A stretch of DNA of 33,489 nt from Acidobacteriaceae bacterium (GTDB lineage: Bacteria; Acidobacteriota; Terriglobia; Acidiferrales; UBA7541). Shown piece after piece: positions 1-7,585 of this stretch. The notes beneath the pieces were generated by a model. It saw nothing but the letters and a program-made list of their open reading frames with translations. It was not told the origin of the DNA and did not search any database. Positions within the stretch are counted from its first letter, which is position 1. Every line of letters starts with the position of its first letter. The stretch is from NCBI GenBank assembly GCA_030838075.1, contig JAUTXJ010000081.1:1-33489 (forward strand), given 5' to 3'. Both the position numbers and the translations under genes were made by a program.

Positions 1-366
1 CCGGGCATCGAAGACCGCGTCAATCTTCTTTATTCTTTTGGAGTGCAGAAAGGCCGCATCGATATGGATCGCTTCGTAAATGTTGCCAGCACTCGCGCGG
101 CGAAACTTTTCGGGTTGTTCCCTCGCAAAGGCACGATCGAAGTTGGAAGCGACGCTGATCTGGTGGTCTACGATACCAACTATCGCGGAATCGTTACCGT
201 CAAAACGCAACACGTCAATAACGACTACAACGGGTTCGAAGGGATGGCTATCGAAGGGCGGCCTTCAGTGGTTACCGTCCGCGGAAAAGTGCAGGTCCGG
301 GACGGAGAATTTGTGGGCGAACGCGGGCGCGGACGCTTGCTGAAGCGCGAACCCGCATATTTCTGA
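1..366 (+). CDS. Dihydropyrimidinase / D-hydantoinase, C-terminal part (5' truncated by window)
   Basis: The reading frame is open from the first base and ends at TGA 364-366; the N-terminus lies outside the window. The visible 121 residues match the C-terminal end of cyclic amidohydrolases of the dihydropyrimidinase family: the VASTRAAKLFGLFPRKGTI segment, GSDADLVVYD, the NNDYNGFEGM stretch typical of dihydropyrimidinases, then a VRGKV...DGEF...GRGR tail. The family opens dihydrouracil, dihydrothymine or hydantoins to N-carbamoyl amino acids using a binuclear metal site (that part is not visible). It is followed after 11 bp by an N-carbamoyl amidohydrolase and then a cytosine deaminase, which points to reductive pyrimidine degradation rather than a stand-alone hydantoinase. 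The substrate cannot be fixed from the C-terminus alone. Confidence 0.88.
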   Translation, partial: PGIEDRVNLLYSFGVQKGRIDMDRFVNVASTRAAKLFGLFPRKGTIEVGSDADLVVYDTNYRGIVTVKTQHVNNDYNGFEGMAIEGRPSVVTVRGKVQVRDGEFVGERGRGRLLKREPAYF

Positions 367-377
367 GCAAAAACACC

Positions 378-1619
378 ATGCCTCTTGATCCCAAACGAAC
401 CGTCGCCGAACTGAAAGAACTTCGTTCGCTGACCGGCGACGAAAACGGAGCGCAACGGGTGGCCTGGACCGATACGTGGTTGCGTGCCCGCGAGTGGTTT
501 GCGAAAAAACTGGCCGAGCTTCCTGTCGAACATCATTACGATGCTGCCGGAAATAATTGGGCGTCCTTAGCGGGCGAATCGAAAAAATCGCTGATTCTCG
601 GTGGGCACCTAGATTCGGTTCCCAACGGGGGCTGGCTCGACGGTGCGCTGAATGTTGTTGCCGCGCTCGAAGTGTTTCGTCGTTTCGCGTCAGAATTCAA
701 CGGCCGGCCGCCCGTGACAGTACGCCTCGTGGATTGGGCCGACGAAGAAGGTGCGCGGTTTGGTCGTAGCCTGTTGGGCTCGTCGGCGTTCGCGGCCACG
801 CATTCCGTTCCGGCGGATCGCGTTCGGACCGACCGCGATGGAATAACAATGGAAGACGCGCTGCGGCGTTGCGGCATTGAAATGGGTCGTTTCACCGAAG
901 CCGAGAAAGAACGCCAGAATGCGGCCGCATATCTTGAGCTGCACATAGAACAAGGGCCGGTCCTTGAGCAACTCGGCCTTCCGTTGGGCGTTGTTCTGGG
1001 CACCAAGGGAGTGGAACGCCACAGCGTAACTTTTCATGGACAAGAAGCTCACTCTGGCTCGACGCCGATGAACGCGCGCCGCGATGCACTGGCAGCCGCA
1101 GCCAAACTCGCGCTGGAAATTCGCAACATCGCGCGCAAGCACCCGGACGCGGTTTGCACCGTGGGGAGCTTGAAAACATTTCCCGGCATCGTGACGGCCG
1201 TGGTGGGCCGCTGTGAAGCTACGCTGGATCAACGCGATCTTGACGCGCGCATTCTTGCGCAGATGTTTCAGGAAGCCCAGGATGCCAGCCGGCGTTTTGC
1301 CGACGAGGAAAAATGCACGGTGGAGTGGTCGCGCATCTGGAGCATCGAACCGGTTCCATTTCATCCGGCGCTTCTGGATCTTTGCGAGCAGGCAGTCCGC
1401 GAAGTGTCGGGTACAGCACATCGCATGCCTTCGGGTCCGCTGCACGACGCCGCCGAGGTTTCCCGCGCGGGCATTCCGGCAGTGATGATGTTTGTGCAAT
1501 CGCTTGGCGGGATCAGCCACAATAAAATCGAGGACACGCGTGAAGAGCACCTGGAGATGTCGGTGGTGGCGTTCGACCGGCTTGCATCGAAAACCGTCGA
1601 CTGGATTTTGCGAAGCTAG
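378..1619 (+). CDS. M20-family N-carbamoyl amidohydrolase (beta-ureidopropionase / L-carbamoylase type)
   Basis: 413-residue Zn-dependent hydrolase of the hydantoinase/carbamoylase branch of peptidase family M20. Metal-site motifs are present: GGHLDSVPNGGWLDGALNV (His and Asp ligands), DWADEEGARFG (acidic pair), and LELHIEQGPVLE. The C-terminal substrate region reads SGPLHDAAEVS and GGISHNKIEDT, close to beta-ureidopropionases and L-carbamoylases and different from the two M20 paralogues on the other strand (AGHDAMIVA and AYHDSLFMS). It begins 11 bp after the dihydropyrimidinase stop, so the two are almost certainly co-transcribed. Inferred reaction: hydrolysis of N-carbamoyl-beta-alanine (or a related N-carbamoyl amino acid) to the amino acid, CO2 and ammonia. 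An N-carbamoyl-L-amino acid hydrolase acting on hydantoin products is the main alternative. Confidence 0.85.
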   Translation: MPLDPKRTVAELKELRSLTGDENGAQRVAWTDTWLRAREWFAKKLAELPVEHHYDAAGNNWASLAGESKKSLILGGHLDSVPNGGWLDGALNVVAALEVFRRFASEFNGRPPVTVRLVDWADEEGARFGRSLLGSSAFAATHSVPADRVRTDRDGITMEDALRRCGIEMGRFTEAEKERQNAAAYLELHIEQGPVLEQLGLPLGVVLGTKGVERHSVTFHGQEAHSGSTPMNARRDALAAAAKLALEIRNIARKHPDAVCTVGSLKTFPGIVTAVVGRCEATLDQRDLDARILAQMFQEAQDASRRFADEEKCTVEWSRIWSIEPVPFHPALLDLCEQAVREVSGTAHRMPSGPLHDAAEVSRAGIPAVMMFVQSLGGISHNKIEDTREEHLEMSVVAFDRLASKTVDWILRS

Positions 1620-1660
1620 CAGACCCCAACAAAGAAACGAATAACCAGCAGGCGCACCGG

Positions 1661-1690
1661 AAGCTCAGTTTTTATTGAGCTTTCTGAATT
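1661..1690 (+). terminator. Weak stem-loop after the carbamoylase gene
   Basis: AAGCTCA (1661-1667) pairs with TGAGCTT (1676-1682) around an 8-nt U-rich loop and is followed by TTCTGAATT. It lies between the carbamoylase stop and the cytosine deaminase ribosome-binding site. The U-run after the stem is poor, so it may be only an attenuator or processing site. Confidence 0.3.
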
Positions 1691-1715
1691 GGATTCAGCG
1701 ATCCCGGGAGATTCC

Positions 1716-2171
1716 ATGAGCGTACAACTCGACTATGCCGCGATGCTTAACGTCGCATTGAACGAGGCGCGGCGAGGGCTGCAGGAAGGCGGAATACCAA
1801 TCGGCGCTGCGATTTTTGATACTGATGGCCGGGTGATCGGCAAGGGGCACAACCGGCGCGTGCAGCAGAATGATCCTTCCATGCACGGCGAAACGGATGC
1901 CTTTCGTAATGCCGGCCGGCAGGCGAGCTATCGCAAGCTGATCATGGTGACCACGCTGGCGCCGTGCTGGTATTGCAGCGGACTAATTCGACAATTTGGT
2001 TTCGGAACTGTTGTCGTGGGTGAGAGCAAAACTTTTCAGGGCGGCATAGATTGGCTGCGCTCGCTTGGTGTTCAGGTGATTGATCTGGAATCCGAGGAAT
2101 GTTTTTCGATGCTGCAGAAATATATTTCAGAGCATCCCGCGGTTTGGAATGAAGACATCGGCCAGGAATGA
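1716..2171 (+). CDS. Cytosine deaminase, fungal FCY1-like (CDA-fold nucleobase deaminase)
   Basis: 151 residues from ATG 1716, chosen because GGGAG (1706-1710) sits 5 nt upstream; a longer frame from TTG 1689 lacks a good ribosome-binding site. Zinc-deaminase signatures are HGE (His57, Glu59) and PCWYC (Cys84, Cys87). Unlike most bacterial members it follows the yeast cytosine deaminase layout: EGGIPIGAA near residues 24-32, TTLAPCWYCSGLI, a VVVGESKTFQGGIDWLRSLG segment, and a C-terminus ending EHPAVWNEDIG, which mirrors the Trp/Asp substrate-binding tail of yeast FCY1. Typical E. coli CodA is an unrelated amidohydrolase-fold enzyme. Deamination of cytosine to uracil would feed the dihydropyrimidinase/carbamoylase pair upstream. 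Other nucleobase deamination (isocytosine, pterin-like) cannot be excluded. Confidence 0.8.
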   Translation: MSVQLDYAAMLNVALNEARRGLQEGGIPIGAAIFDTDGRVIGKGHNRRVQQNDPSMHGETDAFRNAGRQASYRKLIMVTTLAPCWYCSGLIRQFGFGTVVVGESKTFQGGIDWLRSLGVQVIDLESEECFSMLQKYISEHPAVWNEDIGQE

Positions 2172-2255
2172 AGCTGTTCCCCAAAAAATCTACGAACAAA
2201 TTAGAAGAAGCAACGGCGGTGGCGGCTACGATACGGCTCTAGGTGATGTGGACGC

Positions 2256-2279
2256 AAGCGGAGTGTGAGCACTCTGCTT
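2256..2279 (+). other. RNA hairpin with UGAG tetraloop between cytosine deaminase and adenosine deaminase
   Basis: A 10-bp stem is formed by AAGCGGAGTG (2256-2265) and CACTCTGCTT (2270-2279), with one G-U wobble and a TGAG loop. It ends about 58 nt before the adenosine deaminase start. A short T-run follows only about 16 nt later, so it is not a textbook terminator; it may be a leader or processing element. Confidence 0.4.
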
Positions 2280-2337
2280 CTTGGCGATGTGCTATTTTTG
2301 ATCAAACCTGATGCCCGGTTGAGAATCGGAGTTTTGC

Positions 2338-3417
2338 ATGAAGTTAGACAGGGAAGTACTGAAGAGTCTTCCTAAGGTTTTGCTGCATGAGCATCTCGAT
2401 GGCGTGCTGCGCCCAAGAACCATCATTGAACTTGCGCGCGACGTGAATTACCTGGACCTGCCGAACGGAAATGCTGAAGAGTTGGCGCAATGGTTTTTTC
2501 AAGGCGCGAATCAGGGCAGCCTGCCCAAATATCTGGAAGGTTTCGCGCACACCATCGCGGTGATGCAGACTGAAGAAGCGCTCGAACTGGTTGCTTATGA
2601 GCAGGCGGAGGATTTAAGCCAGGATGGAGTTGTTTATTTCGAGACTCGCTTTGCACCGGTATTTCATACCCGCAAAGGATTGAGTCACCAGCAAATTGTG
2701 TCCGCGGTATTGAAAGGCTTGGAGCGCGGCCGGAAAGATTTCGGCATCGCTTCCGGATTGATCATCTGCGCAATGCGCAATATGGACGTCTCGCTCGAAA
2801 TGGCGGAACTGGCCGTGGACTTTCGCGAGCGTGGGGTGGTCGGATTCGATCTGGCGGGCGAGGAAGGCGGATATCCTCCCAAGAAGCACGTCGAGGCCTT
2901 CCACTATATTCAGCGCCAGAATTTCAACATCACCATTCACGCCGGCGAAGGGTTTGGGAAGGAATCCATCTGGCAGGCCATCCAATATTGCGGCGCTCAC
3001 CGGATCGGACACGGAACCAGGCTGATCGATGACATCGCAGTGGCCGACGGAAAGGCCGTGAAGCTGGGCGATCTCGCGCAATATGTCTTGGACAAACGCA
3101 TTCCATTGGAGATTTGTCTCATCAGCAATGTGCACACTGGAGCAGCGCGCACTTTGGCTGAACATCCTTTCAAGATTCTTTACCAGGAAAAATTTCGCGT
3201 TACGTTGAATACCGATAACCGGCTGATGAGCGACACCACCATGACCAAGGAATTCGAGGCCGCAGCCGCAACTTTCGGGCTGACGTTGAATGATTTTGAG
3301 ATCATCACGATTAACGCGATGAAAAGCGCCTTCCTGCCGTATGACCAGCGGTGTAACTTCATTTTCTCGGTGCTAAAACCGCACTACGCGAAAATTCGCG
3401 CGTCGCAGGGAGTTTGA
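2338..3417 (+). CDS. add: Adenosine deaminase
   Basis: 359-residue amidohydrolase-fold adenosine deaminase. Zinc and catalytic motifs are in order: LHEHLDG (His17, His19), GFDLAGEEGGYP, ITIHAGEGFG (His201, catalytic Glu204), HRIGHGTRL (His225), SNVHTGA and LNTDN (Asp293). The second Asp of the common NTDD motif is Asn here, a variant that also occurs in other bacterial Add proteins. It converts adenosine or deoxyadenosine to inosine and ammonia in the cytosol, supplying purine base, after nucleoside cleavage, to the xanthine dehydrogenase operon on the other strand. The start ATG 2338 follows GGAG about 8 nt upstream (in 'atcggagttttgc'). The length is normal for the family. It is convergent with the ureidoglycolate amidohydrolase gene. 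Confidence 0.93.
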   Translation: MKLDREVLKSLPKVLLHEHLDGVLRPRTIIELARDVNYLDLPNGNAEELAQWFFQGANQGSLPKYLEGFAHTIAVMQTEEALELVAYEQAEDLSQDGVVYFETRFAPVFHTRKGLSHQQIVSAVLKGLERGRKDFGIASGLIICAMRNMDVSLEMAELAVDFRERGVVGFDLAGEEGGYPPKKHVEAFHYIQRQNFNITIHAGEGFGKESIWQAIQYCGAHRIGHGTRLIDDIAVADGKAVKLGDLAQYVLDKRIPLEICLISNVHTGAARTLAEHPFKILYQEKFRVTLNTDNRLMSDTTMTKEFEAAAATFGLTLNDFEIITINAMKSAFLPYDQRCNFIFSVLKPHYAKIRASQGV

Positions 3418-3438
3418 GTGTTGTTGCTACGAAATATT

Positions 3439-3465
3439 TTCACACCGCCGATTTTTTTTGGTGAA
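3439..3465. terminator. Possible bidirectional terminator between convergent add and ureide operon
   Basis: TTCACaCC (3439-3446) can pair with GGTGAA (3460-3465) with a one-base bulge; the loop holds a run of eight T on the plus strand. The stem is short and the T-run lies in the loop, so this is a weak call, supported mainly by its position between convergent genes. Confidence 0.25.
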
Positions 3466-3487
3466 GAGAAACGTCACTTAATTGCGA

Positions 3488-4726
3488 TTAGCTTGCCAGA
3501 CTCCGCAGCGTCTCCGCGAGAACCAGCGTTCCGCGAACAATGTCTTCAGGAGAAGCATATTCGTCGGGGCGGTGACTGTAACCGTTGTGACAGGGTATGA
3601 ACAACATCGCTGTGGGGGCGATACGGGACATGAATAACGAATCGTGATACGCCCGGCTGACCATGTTTGTGAAAGGCAGCCCATGTTTTCTGCACGATTC
3701 GGAAAGCGTTTCGACAATATCTGGCGCGCAATCCGCTGGCGCGTCCGCATTCACCAATTCCTGTCGAATGGTCACACCGCGTTTCGCTGCAATCGCGTGA
3801 CAGGACGCATCAACGGTGGCGATGAGCGAGTCACGCCGCTGCAAATCGGTATCGCGAATGTCCACGCTGAGGTGCACGCGGCTGGGAATGCTATTGACCG
3901 CGCCGGGAAACACTTCGCAAATACCTACTGTCGCCACTGTGTCCGTGGATCCGCTGGTTTTGGCCTGTTGTTCAATCGCGAGAATTAATTCTGAGGCCGC
4001 GCAAAGCGCATCACGGCGGTCGGGCATCAGCACTCCACCGGCGTGCCCGCCCGCACCTTCAATAAAAAGTTGAAAGCTGGATGGCGCGGCAATTTGGTTC
4101 ACAATCCCGAGCGGAATTTGTTTCTGTTCCAGCAGCGGGCCTTGTTCGATGTGCAATTCAAGAAACGCTTGGTAATGTCCGGCAGGTAATTTCACGGTTT
4201 CGAGTTTGCCCTGGAATCCTGCGGAGCGCCGAACTTGCTCAATGGTTGCGCCTTCTTTATCCTTTAATTTTTTCGCGGCATCGGCCGACAGACTCCCCGA
4301 AAGCAAACGGCTACCAAGGCAACCGATGCCAAAGCGCGTTGGTTCTTCCGAAGTAAAAAGAATCAGCTCAATCGAACGTTTTGGATTGAAGCCGCTTTGC
4401 TGTAGGGCGCGGATAGCCTCGAGGCCTCCGAGTACACCGACCACGCCGTCATACTTTCCGGCATTTGGAATTGCGTCGATGTGCGAGCCGGTGGCCACTG
4501 CGGGAGCATCGGAATTTTGTCCGTTCCATCGCGCAAAAATATTTCCGATGGCGTCCTGACGAACTGCAAGGCCCGCTTCTTTACAGCGCTCCAAAAACCA
4601 TGCTCGCGCTCTTAAATCTGTCGGGGTGAAAACAATTCTGGTTACCGCAGGCGCTTCCGCATCGGAAATCAAGGAGAGTTCCTCGATCTCCGAGATCAGT
4701 CGCTGCTTATCAACCTCGAGATTCAT
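3488..4726 (-). CDS. uah: Ureidoglycolate amidohydrolase (plant-type UAH), M20 family
   Basis: 412-residue M20 amidohydrolase, last gene of the ureide operon. Metal motifs: GSHIDAIPNAGKYDGVVGV (His82, Asp93), ILFTSEEPTRFG (Glu127/128) and LELHIEQGPLLE (His192). Several stretches match plant ureidoglycolate amidohydrolase rather than allantoate amidohydrolase: SGFNPKRSIELILFTSEEPT, CLGSRLLSG, GGHAGGVLMPDRRDA, VFPGAVNSIPSRVHL, SRAYHDSLFMSRI, and GYSHRPDEYASPEDI. Reaction: (S)-ureidoglycolate to glyoxylate, two ammonia and CO2, the last step of allantoin breakdown. Its start overlaps the end of the ureidoglycine aminohydrolase gene by 17 bp, so the substrate supplier lies directly upstream. The subfamily call rests on remembered family motifs, not an alignment; a second allantoate or carbamoyl amidohydrolase is the alternative. 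Confidence 0.85.
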   Translation of the reverse strand: MNLEVDKQRLISEIEELSLISDAEAPAVTRIVFTPTDLRARAWFLERCKEAGLAVRQDAIGNIFARWNGQNSDAPAVATGSHIDAIPNAGKYDGVVGVLGGLEAIRALQQSGFNPKRSIELILFTSEEPTRFGIGCLGSRLLSGSLSADAAKKLKDKEGATIEQVRRSAGFQGKLETVKLPAGHYQAFLELHIEQGPLLEQKQIPLGIVNQIAAPSSFQLFIEGAGGHAGGVLMPDRRDALCAASELILAIEQQAKTSGSTDTVATVGICEVFPGAVNSIPSRVHLSVDIRDTDLQRRDSLIATVDASCHAIAAKRGVTIRQELVNADAPADCAPDIVETLSESCRKHGLPFTNMVSRAYHDSLFMSRIAPTAMLFIPCHNGYSHRPDEYASPEDIVRGTLVLAETLRSLAS

Positions 4727-5468
4727 GCGGCCTGCCCGCGAGCGGATGGCGGTTCCAGTCTTTGTAGATCAAATATTTTGCCGGTGTCTTTCCAATCGCT
4801 CCGAACCATTGCGGACACCAGGGAGCCATCCAGATGAAATCACCGGCGGTCACGGAATGCCACGAATCGTCCAGTCGGTAGATTCCACCGCCTTCCAACA
4901 TCAGAAGTCCGTGCTCCATGACATGCATTTCAACCATACTGAGTGCAGCGCCGGGTTGATAAACCATGGTGTTCACTGCGAAATCGAAGGCCATTTCATC
5001 GGGCAGCAGGCACTTTACCTGCAAGTCGGGATCGTCGCCCAAAGCATGCGAAGAAATCTGGCCTTCGGTGGAGATCAACAACTGTGGCGCCGAAACCGCA
5101 GACAATTGTTGATACGGTTTTTCAATGACAGCGGCTCGACTGGAGCGCCCGGCGATCACGCGATGCTGGAATCCCTCGGGAATATACGCGTAGGCATTCG
5201 CTGCCAACTCCTTTTTTCTGCCATCGACTTCGAGTTGCAGACTGCCCTCCAGCACATAAATAAAACGCTGCGCATCCGTGCCGCCCAGTTCGCTGCCCGA
5301 TTCGAATTCGGCGGTATACTGCACGAAGTTTGCTCCGGCCGCTGCGCTGACGTGAACGATTGCGCAGCACGCCTTCATACCGGGCAGTACAGTGCGCACG
5401 AATGTATCGGGCGTCAAAAGAAAAAAATTGTTGCGCTTGCAGCTGCGCGTTTGACCGAGATTATGCAC
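4710..5468 (-). CDS. allE: (S)-ureidoglycine aminohydrolase (bicupin)
   Basis: 252-residue two-cupin protein of the YlbA/AllE family. N-terminal cupin around residues 50-115 (FIYVLEGSLQLEVDG...YIPEGFQHRV), C-terminal cupin around 165-235. The C-terminal cupin keeps the Mn2+ ligands of the family: Glu180, His182 and His186 in VEMHVMEHG, and Gln220 in WCPQWFG; YKDWNR near the end is also characteristic. Reaction: (S)-ureidoglycine plus water to (S)-ureidoglycolate plus ammonia, which prevents nonenzymatic decay of ureidoglycine. The gene overlaps allantoate amidohydrolase by 8 bp upstream and ureidoglycolate amidohydrolase by 17 bp downstream, so the three final ureide steps are translationally coupled. 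Confidence 0.92.
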   Translation of the reverse strand: MHNLGQTRSCKRNNFFLLTPDTFVRTVLPGMKACCAIVHVSAAAGANFVQYTAEFESGSELGGTDAQRFIYVLEGSLQLEVDGRKKELAANAYAYIPEGFQHRVIAGRSSRAAVIEKPYQQLSAVSAPQLLISTEGQISSHALGDDPDLQVKCLLPDEMAFDFAVNTMVYQPGAALSMVEMHVMEHGLLMLEGGGIYRLDDSWHSVTAGDFIWMAPWCPQWFGAIGKTPAKYLIYKDWNRHPLAGRPHESRG

Positions 5469-6726
5469 GGACCATCCTTTTTTGAAATTCGGCAGAGCCG
5501 CCCAATTGAGTCAGCAAAAGCATCCCGCACTCCATGGCTTTCGCTACATCGTCAACACTAACTGACTCCGACGGATGATGACTTACGCCGCCGGGAGTTC
5601 GCAGAAAGATCATCGCTGTAGGAATTGTGCCCGCTACGATCATGGCATCGTGACCCGCTCCGCTCACCATGCGATGTACGGCACAGCCGGCATTTACCGC
5701 AGCTTGCTCGATTTGGCCCATCAGGAACGGATCCATGGAAACCGCCGGTTGATTCAGCAATGTTTTCCTCTGCACCGTTAACCCGCGACGATGGGCGATT
5801 TCCTCAGCTTGTACTGCAAGAAAATCCGCCGTGCGGATTCGAAGGGAGTTTGAACTGTGGCGCACATCCAGGCTCAACTGAACTTGCCCGGCAATCACGT
5901 TCGCGGCGTTGGGTGTAGCTGCAATGCGCCCGACTGTCGCGACCAAGCCCTTTTCCATTTTGGCCACGCGCTCCACCTCAAGAATCCATTCCGCTGCGGC
6001 CGCCATCGCGTCGTGGCGAAGAGTCATGGGCGTCGTTCCGGCGTGATTGGCACGGCCGAGGAAAGTAAATTCACCACGTGTCTGCCCGGCGATACCTTCC
6101 ACAATGCCCAGCGGGATTCTCAACGATTCAAGAACCGGTCCTTGTTCGATGTGAAATTCCAGGTACGCGAGACTATCGTTGCTCAATGCGGCCTGCGAAA
6201 TGTCCGCGGGCTTTAAACCAAAATTCTCGATAGCGGTTCGAACGCTGACGCCCTTTGCATCCGTGCGATTGAGTAACTCGTCATCGAGCTTGCCAGTTAA
6301 CGCGCGGCTGCCGATAAACGGCGCGCCGAAACGAACTCCTTCTTCCTCTGAAAACCCGATCACCTCAATGGCGAAGGGAAGCTTGCGATCCTCCAGCGTT
6401 TCAACTAACGAAACCGCTAAAACTACTCCGAGCACGCCGTCATATGCGCCGGCATCCGGCACGGTATCCAAATGCGAACCGAGGAGCAACCGCGGCGCCC
6501 CAGTGTCCGCAGCAGGATAAAGTCCCCGCAAATTTCCTGCCGCATCGATGCTCACCGAGGCGCCTGCTGCCTCCATCCAGTCGCCCACTACACGGTAGCA
6601 CTCGCGCATCGCAATAGAGAGAAATGTACGGCAGGTGCTGCCCGGCGTTTCAGTGATCGACGCCAATCGTTTGCATCGAGCAATTACTTTTTCCGCCCGA
6701 TCCGCGATGGCGGCAGAGTGCTCCAT
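5461..6726 (-). CDS. allC: Allantoate amidohydrolase, M20 family
   Basis: 421-residue M20 hydrolase. Motifs: GSHLDTVPDAGAYDGVLGV (His85, Asp96), IGFSEEEGVRFG (Glu128/129), LEFHIEQGPVLESLRIPLGI (His192), GRANHAGTTPMTLRHDA, and MVSGAGHDAMIVA plus GGVSHHPSESV at the C-terminal substrate site. The AGHDAMIVA and SHHPSE signatures are those of allantoate amidohydrolases. Reaction: allantoate to (S)-ureidoglycine, CO2 and ammonia, Mn2+-dependent, cytosolic. It starts 6 bp after the uricase stop and overlaps the ureidoglycine aminohydrolase start by 8 bp. It is clearly diverged from the other two M20 genes in this window, which argues for separate substrates rather than recent duplication. Confidence 0.9.
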   Translation of the reverse strand: MEHSAAIADRAEKVIARCKRLASITETPGSTCRTFLSIAMRECYRVVGDWMEAAGASVSIDAAGNLRGLYPAADTGAPRLLLGSHLDTVPDAGAYDGVLGVVLAVSLVETLEDRKLPFAIEVIGFSEEEGVRFGAPFIGSRALTGKLDDELLNRTDAKGVSVRTAIENFGLKPADISQAALSNDSLAYLEFHIEQGPVLESLRIPLGIVEGIAGQTRGEFTFLGRANHAGTTPMTLRHDAMAAAAEWILEVERVAKMEKGLVATVGRIAATPNAANVIAGQVQLSLDVRHSSNSLRIRTADFLAVQAEEIAHRRGLTVQRKTLLNQPAVSMDPFLMGQIEQAAVNAGCAVHRMVSGAGHDAMIVAGTIPTAMIFLRTPGGVSHHPSESVSVDDVAKAMECGMLLLTQLGGSAEFQKRMVRA

Positions 6727-6732
6727 TAATTC

Positions 6733-7581
6733 TTAATCCTGACGGCGAATGCGCGCCTCGATATAACCATGCGGCTCATCAACCGGAACGAATATCTCAT
6801 TGGGGTTGTCCTGTCCAAAGCGCGAAAGATCTACCAGCAGACAGTGGCGGTTCGGCATGTTCAATTCAATTTCGTCTACTTCAGGAATTTGCTGGAGAAC
6901 GACTTCACCCATGGCGTACAGGGTGTGCTGCACCGATTTGCTGATATGCTCCGCAAATACGCCCAGCAAAATTTGCCGGATACTTTTCCGCAAGGTCCTG
7001 AAGGAAACATCCATCGTGGAATATTTCCATCGAGCGCGAAGCGCGGTACCCAATAAACGATCGGCCGCCTCCGGCAAAGTGGTCAGCGAATCTTTCAGGA
7101 AACCGGCGAATTCCGAACCGGCGGTTTTCATAATGACCAGATTGTCGAGCCCGGACCAAACTGACGAAGCGCCATCACGAGCTCGGGATGTTTCGGAAGT
7201 TTGAAGTTCGCTGCTCGACTGCACAAATGTTGTGGGATGAGGTTTTCCTTCAACCAGCAGGTGTTCCCAGGATTTTTCAGAAATGGACACCTGCGTGGAG
7301 GAGAGCTGTGGATTATGGTCGAGGAAAAAGTCCGCTAATTCCTGGCCGAATTCTTCCAAGCAGGTCTGCGAGGATTCGCGCGCCAGCGAGTACACAGTAT
7401 TTTTCATGGTATCCGTGGGAAGGATGTTGCGGTTGTCGCCTTCGACGAAACAGGATGCAAAGTCTCCAGTGAAGAGAATCTCCACGGTCCATTCGCGAAA
7501 ATCGTTGCGGTCGCCGCGCCGCTTTACCTGCACGAGGCGGACGCGTGACTTGCCATATCTGTTCTCGGCTAAAGCGATCAC
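6733..7581 (-). CDS. Urate oxidase (uricase)
   Basis: Cofactor-independent uricase of T-fold type. Visible signatures: ALAENRYGKSRVRLV at the N-terminus (catalytic Lys in YGKSRV), LPTDTMKNTVYSLAR (catalytic Thr in KNTVY), SGLDNLVIMKTAGSEFAGFL, TLPEAADRLLGTALRARWKY, and the C-terminal LPNR-like NMPNRHCLLVDL. Reaction: urate + O2 to 5-hydroxyisourate + H2O2. I place the start at GTG 7581: GGGGGAG (minus strand, about 7591-7597) lies 8 nt upstream, and the protein then begins at the family's usual N-terminus (282 residues). An in-frame ATG at 7614 would add 11 residues and overlap the HIU hydrolase gene by 29 bp without a good ribosome-binding site. No catalase is seen in the window to remove the H2O2. 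Confidence 0.93.
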   Translation of the reverse strand: MIALAENRYGKSRVRLVQVKRRGDRNDFREWTVEILFTGDFASCFVEGDNRNILPTDTMKNTVYSLARESSQTCLEEFGQELADFFLDHNPQLSSTQVSISEKSWEHLLVEGKPHPTTFVQSSSELQTSETSRARDGASSVWSGLDNLVIMKTAGSEFAGFLKDSLTTLPEAADRLLGTALRARWKYSTMDVSFRTLRKSIRQILLGVFAEHISKSVQHTLYAMGEVVLQQIPEVDEIELNMPNRHCLLVDLSRFGQDNPNEIFVPVDEPHGYIEARIRRQD

Positions 7582-7585
7582 GCCA

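Noticed and set aside
690-1550. Minus-strand open frame of 286 codons
   Set aside because: It lies opposite the carbamoylase gene, which has complete M20 motifs; the antisense translation is low in hydrophobic pattern and resembles no family.
4626-5561. Plus-strand open frame of 311 codons
   Set aside because: It is antisense to the ureidoglycine aminohydrolase gene and parts of both neighbours, all of which have full catalytic motifs; its own translation shows no domain.
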